This document shows, in pieces, positions 8,578-12,589 of a DNA stretch of 12,589 nt. Below the pieces are notes generated by a model. It was given only the letters and a program-made list of their open reading frames with translations. It ran no database searches and was not told the origin of the DNA. This DNA is from Caldifarciminota bacterium (GTDB taxonomy: Bacteria > Hydrothermota > Hydrothermia > B15-G9 > WFZT01), in assembly GCA_026986655.1 (NCBI GenBank), contig JALSOD010000117.1, forward strand, positions 1 to 12,589. The letters run 5' to 3'. The position numbers and the translations under genes were made by a program. Each line of letters opens with the position of its first letter. Position 1 is the first letter of the stretch.

Positions 8578-8606
8578 TTTACAGTTGGGAATGGTCGAAA
8601 TATAAT
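8578..8606 (+). promoter_or_regulatory. Sigma70-type promoter for the FG-GAP protein
   Basis: TTTACA at 8578-8583 is separated by exactly 17 bases from a perfect TATAAT at 8601-8606. Transcription would start near 8613, leaving a short leader just long enough to hold the ribosome binding site at about 8615-8625 (AAAAAAGGAGG). It sits in the only gap of useful size between the PorV-like gene and the next gene, so that gene probably has its own promoter as well as possible read-through. Confidence 0.6.
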
Positions 8607-8631
8607 AAAAATTAAAAAAGGAGGTATAAAT

Positions 8632-10440
8632 ATGAAGAAGTTGGTAGGTGTAGTGGCAGTTCTATTGTTGATGGGATCACTATTTGCAGGAGATGGAGAT
8701 AATGTCTTCCAGTTCGCAACATCAGATCCTGCGAACGACGCCCTGTATGCTGACAGCTCGTACAATGAATATCAGAGAAGCATGATTGTTGGAACCGATC
8801 TCGATCAGGATGGATTAAAGGAAATCATTATTACTGATTATAAGACTGTTGATGCCAATCATCATGGTAGGATAATTGTGTACGAAGTCACGGGAAATAA
8901 CACACTCCAGCAGGTATGGGAGTATGATCTTCCAGCCAGTGGTTATTATTCAAACATAAGAAGTATCGCAACTGGAGACCTTGATGGAAATGGTAAGGGT
9001 GAAATAATAGCCGCTGTTACAGGTGGTGCGGGTGACACACTATCGAGCCATGTCGGTGTATGGGTTTTTGAATGGGATGGCGTTTCAGGAAGTAATAACT
9101 ATAACCTTGTGGCACAGATTACCGATTTTGCTACATACCAGGATTCCACAGGTGCTATAGTGTACCCTGATAGGTACAGGTGTGAAGATATTGCAGTAGG
9201 TGACTTTGATAATGATGGGAAAGACGAGGTTCTATGGGTGAATAATGGTGGGACAGCATTTGATAATGCATACATTTTCTCCATTGACGGCGAATTTTCT
9301 ACAGGCTTCTATTCAACGGTGGTTGAAACCGTGTTCAAACGCACAGAGCTGGGGTTCCACGGAAGTACAGTCTCTGGCTATGGCCCGGTAGATTTAGACA
9401 ATGACGGAAATCCTGAGGGTATTATAACAATATGGAATCGCATTGGGGTACAGATATTTGAATCAGATGCACCAGATCATTATGTCTTGAAATATCATGC
9501 AGAGGGTCTTGATTCTGAGGACAGATATCCCTATGCCAAATCTGTTGGAGTTTATGATCTCAACGGAGATGGAATTAAAGAATTGGTAATTGGATCTTTG
9601 TTGAGAGGAAGAGTGCACATCCTTGAGCCTCTAAACGATGATGTCGATACAATGGCTCAATATATGCCGTATTGGACAGTTGTTGATTCCTCACAGGATT
9701 CCTCAGGTAACTGGGTTTATGACACAACAGATGCTTTCAGGATATATGGAATGAAAGCTGGAGACCCTGACCATGGTCCGGGCCATGATAATGGAGACAT
9801 TGTGTTGAGTGATCTTAACAAGCACATCTACGATATCGAATATAATGGAGGTGACTTTGGAGATACAGCCAGTTACACAGTTTACGACATTTATGATGTT
9901 TTCCCATCTGACACGTTCATCTATCAATATCAGGATACATCAGGTGCAACAGTGGAAGATACAGTAGTGAGTAACTTCTATCCTGGTCCGACACTGGCAC
10001 TTGGGAATGATCTTGATGGTGACGGTGCAAATGAGATCCTCTATGGTACTTATGTCGCTCATCGGCCTCCAGACACATTCAGTATTCAGACCGGGTTCCT
10101 CAATGTTCTTGAGTTTAATGGTCTTGGTATAAGTGAGGGATGGAAGATTGTAGGTAAGCCTCAGGTATCTCTCTTCCAGAATAGCCCGAACCCGTTCATC
10201 AATCACACCAGCATCAAATTTGCAGTTAAAAGAGCTGGAAATGTGGAGCTCTCAGTCTTTGACCTTGCTGGAAGAAAAGTTAAAACACTCGTGAATAGAA
10301 GATTCGATGCTGGTACATACACTGTGAACTGGAACGGCAGAGGCGAGAGCGGAGAGGCACTTCCTGCAGGTGTTTACTTCTATACGATTAAGTACAACGG
10401 GACAGTCCAGGCAACCAAGAAACTGGTACTTTCCAGATAA
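8632..10440 (+). CDS. Secreted FG-GAP/VCBS beta-propeller protein with type IX sorting domain
   Basis: This 602-residue protein has a signal peptide at 1-19 (MKKLVGVVAVLLLMGSLFA). Six clear D-x-D-x-D-G-x-x-E-type loops recur at about 56-64, 116-124, 191-199, 254-262, 309-317 and 460-468 (for example DLDQDGLKE, DFDNDGKDE, DLDGDGANE). A weaker seventh lies near 378-394. Each loop is followed by a hydrophobic strand, the pattern of FG-GAP/VCBS blades in an integrin-alpha-like propeller, where the loops bind calcium. Residues about 511-602 are a classical type A sorting domain: QNSPNPF, VELSVFDLAGRKVKTL, LPAGVYFYTIKY, KKLVLSR. The protein should be exported and displayed on, or released from, the cell surface, possibly in adhesion or binding to a polymer; no enzyme active site is visible. 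It follows the PorV-like gene but has its own promoter. The architecture is well supported; the ligand is unknown. Confidence 0.87.
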   Translation: MKKLVGVVAVLLLMGSLFAGDGDNVFQFATSDPANDALYADSSYNEYQRSMIVGTDLDQDGLKEIIITDYKTVDANHHGRIIVYEVTGNNTLQQVWEYDLPASGYYSNIRSIATGDLDGNGKGEIIAAVTGGAGDTLSSHVGVWVFEWDGVSGSNNYNLVAQITDFATYQDSTGAIVYPDRYRCEDIAVGDFDNDGKDEVLWVNNGGTAFDNAYIFSIDGEFSTGFYSTVVETVFKRTELGFHGSTVSGYGPVDLDNDGNPEGIITIWNRIGVQIFESDAPDHYVLKYHAEGLDSEDRYPYAKSVGVYDLNGDGIKELVIGSLLRGRVHILEPLNDDVDTMAQYMPYWTVVDSSQDSSGNWVYDTTDAFRIYGMKAGDPDHGPGHDNGDIVLSDLNKHIYDIEYNGGDFGDTASYTVYDIYDVFPSDTFIYQYQDTSGATVEDTVVSNFYPGPTLALGNDLDGDGANEILYGTYVAHRPPDTFSIQTGFLNVLEFNGLGISEGWKIVGKPQVSLFQNSPNPFINHTSIKFAVKRAGNVELSVFDLAGRKVKTLVNRRFDAGTYTVNWNGRGESGEALPAGVYFYTIKYNGTVQATKKLVLSR

Positions 10441-10460
10441 GATAGGGTTTTGACTTTAGT

Positions 10461-10497
10461 AGGGTGGTGCGGGCCGCTTCGCGGCCCGCACCACCCT
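10461..10497 (+). terminator. Perfect 17-bp G+C-rich hairpin, probable transcription end
   Basis: Arms at 10461-10477 (AGGGTGGTGCGGGCCGC) and 10481-10497 are exact reverse complements around a TTC loop. The element begins 20 bases after the propeller gene's stop codon, and about three quarters of its bases are G or C in an A+T-rich setting. No T-run follows on either strand, so it is not a textbook intrinsic terminator. It may stop transcription by other means, protect the mRNA 3' end, or be one copy of an intergenic palindromic repeat. Confidence 0.6.
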
Positions 10498-10527
10498 CAT
10501 ATTCCAAAAAAGCAGGGGGAACAAGTG

Positions 10528-11265
10528 ATGGTTTTTCTCTTTTTCTATACTATATTAGGATTAATTTTTGGATTCTTTACAAGTCTTATCTCTAAGAAAA
10601 AGGGTTACTCTCCGGCGACATGGTTCCTCATAGGTTTTATTTTTGGAATTATTGGACTACTTGTTGCTATAGGATTACCTAAGAGAAAAGAAAAGGAACA
10701 TGTATTAAATTCCCAGGAAAAACCAAAAAATGAAGCTCAAGATATGGTTTATAGTTTGGACAAACTTAATGATATTCCAATTGACTTGTATAAAAAGTGT
10801 CCTGAGTGTGGGGAATTAATTAGAATAGATGCAAAAATTTGTAGATACTGTAATAGAAAGTTTAGTGACGATGAAATTAAAAACAGTCTAAGGAATGCAT
10901 TGAACAGAGAAGATGTAAAGGCGAATGAAAAACTTTTCCTTCAAGTTGTTAACGCTCTCGCTAAATTGGGAGACGATGAAGCACTTCAGATACTCAAAAA
11001 GAAAGAAAAGGAGTTGAAAGATAAGGAAAGATCAAAAATTGTAGAATTAGCCTTTTCAAAATTACAAAAAATGTCCAGTGTAAAAGTAAAAAATTTTGCA
11101 ATGGAAACAGAGAATGGATGGTTATGTATTTGTGGTACTGAAAATCCAAAAACCGCAAAAAACTGTAAAAAATGCCATGCCTCCAAAGAGTATGTACTTA
11201 AATATTACACAAAGGAGGCAATGATAAACCTTGTGTTAAAAGGTCGTTTTGCAACTAAGGGTTAA
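10528..11265 (+). CDS. Unrecognised membrane protein with two different four-cysteine zinc sites
   Basis: This 245-residue protein has two transmembrane helices at about 2-22 and 31-50, joined by a short basic turn (KKKGYS), then a basic stretch (PKRKEKE) that would face the cytoplasm. A zinc ribbon follows with Cys91, 94, 105 and 108 (CPEC and CRYC). Residues about 113-183 are helical and highly charged, possibly a short HEAT-like or coiled segment. A second site at 198-216 has W198, C200, C202, N206, C213 and C216; this pattern resembles RanBP2-type zinc fingers except for a C-x-C first pair. I do not recognise the family. The start is ATG 10528 or GTG 10525; the preceding AGGGGGA is a weaker ribosome binding site than elsewhere in the window. 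Earlier in-frame ATG 10450 would translate the hairpin and was rejected. The gene is visibly more A+T-rich than its neighbours, so horizontal origin is possible. Confidence 0.72.
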   Translation: MVFLFFYTILGLIFGFFTSLISKKKGYSPATWFLIGFIFGIIGLLVAIGLPKRKEKEHVLNSQEKPKNEAQDMVYSLDKLNDIPIDLYKKCPECGELIRIDAKICRYCNRKFSDDEIKNSLRNALNREDVKANEKLFLQVVNALAKLGDDEALQILKKKEKELKDKERSKIVELAFSKLQKMSSVKVKNFAMETENGWLCICGTENPKTAKNCKKCHASKEYVLKYYTKEAMINLVLKGRFATKG

Positions 11266-11300
11266 CAATCATTGTTTAGCTTAAAATAGAAGACGGCAGT

Positions 11301-12560
11301 TTATTCTGGCTCATTGTAAACTTTCTCTTCGGTTGCATCTGCCTCAGGGGCATCCATTTCAACATCCCTTCCCTCAGGTCCTTTCTTCAAGAATTCTTTG
11401 TAAAATTCATGCTGGATTACAAGATTCATGATTTCATTGGTGCCGGTCCAGATGGTTATCAGTCTCACATCCCTTAGAAGTTTTTCGATTGGATAGACAT
11501 TCGTGTATCCGATCCCTCCCATAATTTGCATTGCGTGGTTAACCACTTCCCATGCCATTTCCGTTGAGAATTTCTTGGCCTCGGATACCAACCTTCTTAC
11601 CTTCCCTGGTGAGATTTTTCCACTATCTATTGCCACTCCAACAGCTCTGTTCAGTGCACGCGCCGCATCGATGAGTGTTAGACTTTCGGCAATTTTAAAA
11701 CTCACACCCTCGAATCTTCGTATTTTTCTTCCAAAGGCGTATCTTTTATCTGCGTACTTTGCGGCAACCTCAAAAGCCGCTCTTGCCATTCCAACTGCTC
11801 CACCTGCAGAGGTCATCCTCTCTGGGATCATCATCTGATGAAAAACAGCTGTTCCGTTTCCGATTCCGGCCTCACCACCAAGCACATTTTCGATCGGGAC
11901 TTCTACATTTCTGAAAACAATTCTTCCCGTTCCACCACCTCTCGTTCCCATCAGGCCATAGACGTGGTGAACCTCAACGCCGGGCCCCCTTTCAACAAGA
12001 AATGCAGTCATGGCAGCTTTTGGATCTTCTATACCTTCTACTTTTCCGTAAATGAGGAATAGGTCTGCGCCTTCAGCACCCACAACAAACCTTTTCTGTC
12101 CGTTGATAATAAACTTGTCTCCTACCCTTTTGGCCCTTGTTGTGGCTGCGAAGAAGTCAGAGCCACCACGCGGCTCAGTAAGCCCCTCAGCAACAGTCAA
12201 CTTTCCAGCGATCATTGGTTTCAGGTATTTCTCTTTTTGTTCCTTAGTTCCAAATACGTGGATAGCTTCGCCGACTATGGAGACAAGAGAATAAAGACAC
12301 GCAAGAGATGTACCAAGTACACCTACTTCCTCAAGTGCTACCAGTTCAGATGTCCAGCCCATTCCTCTTCCACCCCATTCAGGAGAAAATCTCAATCCAA
12401 GAAGTCCTCTTTTCCCTGCCTCTTCGAGAAATTCTCTTGGGTAGATTACTTTTTCCGCATCCATATCGAGGAGTAGCTTCCTCGGTATGGACGAAACAAA
12501 TTCAACTACCTCTTTTTTCAAAGCTTTTTCTTCTTCTGTAAGCATAGCCTCAGTTGACAT
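11301..12560 (-). CDS. Acyl-CoA dehydrogenase
   Basis: This 419-residue FAD enzyme oxidises an acyl-CoA to the trans-2-enoyl-CoA and passes electrons to an electron-transfer flavoprotein. Family motifs are present: LTEPRGGSD (127-135), the GxRG-like GTRGGGTGRIVFRNVEVP (205-222), YAFGRKIRRFE (274-284), QIMGGIGY (345-352) and RDVRLITIWTGTNEI (363-377). The usual medium-chain catalytic Glu position is Thr372 here, while Glu247 in PERM aligns with the catalytic Glu of isovaleryl- and long-chain enzymes, so it should be active with branched or longer acyl groups. Glu284 replaces the common Gln of the FxxQ-type motif. The last 28 or so residues form an acidic tail beyond the usual fold. ATG 12560 is preceded by AAGGAGGA six bases upstream. 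It converges on the zinc-site gene with a 35-base gap, and no other beta-oxidation gene is in view. The substrate is not established. Confidence 0.93.
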   Translation of the reverse strand: MSTEAMLTEEEKALKKEVVEFVSSIPRKLLLDMDAEKVIYPREFLEEAGKRGLLGLRFSPEWGGRGMGWTSELVALEEVGVLGTSLACLYSLVSIVGEAIHVFGTKEQKEKYLKPMIAGKLTVAEGLTEPRGGSDFFAATTRAKRVGDKFIINGQKRFVVGAEGADLFLIYGKVEGIEDPKAAMTAFLVERGPGVEVHHVYGLMGTRGGGTGRIVFRNVEVPIENVLGGEAGIGNGTAVFHQMMIPERMTSAGGAVGMARAAFEVAAKYADKRYAFGRKIRRFEGVSFKIAESLTLIDAARALNRAVGVAIDSGKISPGKVRRLVSEAKKFSTEMAWEVVNHAMQIMGGIGYTNVYPIEKLLRDVRLITIWTGTNEIMNLVIQHEFYKEFLKKGPEGRDVEMDAPEADATEEKVYNEPE

Positions 12561-12573
12561 TTTAATCCTCCTT

Positions 12574-12589
12574 AAAATTCGAGAATTTT
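12574..12589. repeat. Inverted repeat directly upstream of the acyl-CoA dehydrogenase
   Basis: AAAATTC and GAATTTT flank a two-base centre, giving a 16-bp palindrome that begins next to the ribosome binding site of the minus-strand gene and runs to the edge of the window, so it may be longer. It could be an operator for a dimeric repressor, but a chance A+T palindrome is also possible. Confidence 0.3.

Noticed and set aside
10450..10455. TTGACT as a -35 promoter element for the zinc-site gene
   Set aside because: At 16-18 bases downstream there is only the G+C-rich hairpin stem and nothing resembling a -10 element.
10450..10527. Extended N-terminus of the zinc-site protein from ATG 10450
   Set aside because: It would translate the perfect hairpin at 10461-10497 into a Gly/Pro/His-rich stretch in front of a hydrophobic N-terminus, with no ribosome binding site.
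11264..11276. AACAAT-C-ATTGTT inverted repeat between the convergent genes as a terminator
   Set aside because: The one-base centre leaves only about four pairs after forming a loop, and no T-run follows; too weak to call.
11503..11838. 111-codon plus-strand open frame opposite the acyl-CoA dehydrogenase
   Set aside because: It is antisense to conserved motifs of the enzyme and has no ribosome binding site or recognisable domain.
1..12589. tRNA, rRNA, CRISPR array, insertion sequence or attachment site
   Set aside because: I saw no cloverleaf-like gene, no regularly spaced direct repeats, no transposase or integrase and no terminal inverted repeats in the window.

Overview
The window reads as a chromosomal segment of a Gram-negative, didermic bacterium that uses a type IX (Por) secretion-like system. 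It carries a PorV/PorQ-family outer-membrane protein, a TonB-dependent receptor with an N-terminal carboxypeptidase-regulatory-like domain, and three proteins with C-terminal sorting-type domains. This points to the FCB superphylum or a nearby candidate phylum (WOR-3/Stahlbacteria, Marinimicrobia or Cloacimonadota-like). That placement is inferred from gene content; there is no rRNA or other phylogenetic marker here. Coding density is high, no stretch over 300 bases lacks a gene, and nearly every gene has a strong AAGGAGG ribosome binding site.

Layout. Positions 1-1253 hold the 3' part of a large secreted protein: a fibronectin III domain, a glutamine-amidotransferase-like domain of the kind often annotated 'xanthan lyase', and a type IX sorting domain. 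Positions 1317-8574 hold four tightly packed plus-strand genes that look like one operon: a small lipoprotein, a TonB-dependent receptor, a 1011-residue secreted protein with Asp-rich putative calcium-binding loops and an atypical C-terminal domain, and a PorV/PorQ-family barrel. A well-formed sigma70-type promoter at 8578-8606 then precedes a secreted FG-GAP/VCBS beta-propeller protein (8632-10440) with a classical sorting domain. A perfect 17-bp G+C-rich hairpin (10461-10497) closes this region.

Positions 10528-11265 encode an A+T-rich, unrecognised membrane protein with two transmembrane helices and two different four-cysteine zinc sites. Convergent to it, on the minus strand, is an acyl-CoA dehydrogenase (11301-12560). 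Its catalytic glutamate appears to sit at the isovaleryl/long-chain-type position rather than the medium-chain-type position.

Working hypothesis (inference): the 1317-8574 cassette builds a surface complex in which the receptor and lipoprotein form an outer-membrane unit, the 1011-residue protein is its exported partner, and the PorV-like protein shuttles that partner, and perhaps the neighbouring cargo, to the cell surface. The zinc-site membrane protein and the acyl-CoA dehydrogenase have no obvious functional link to it.
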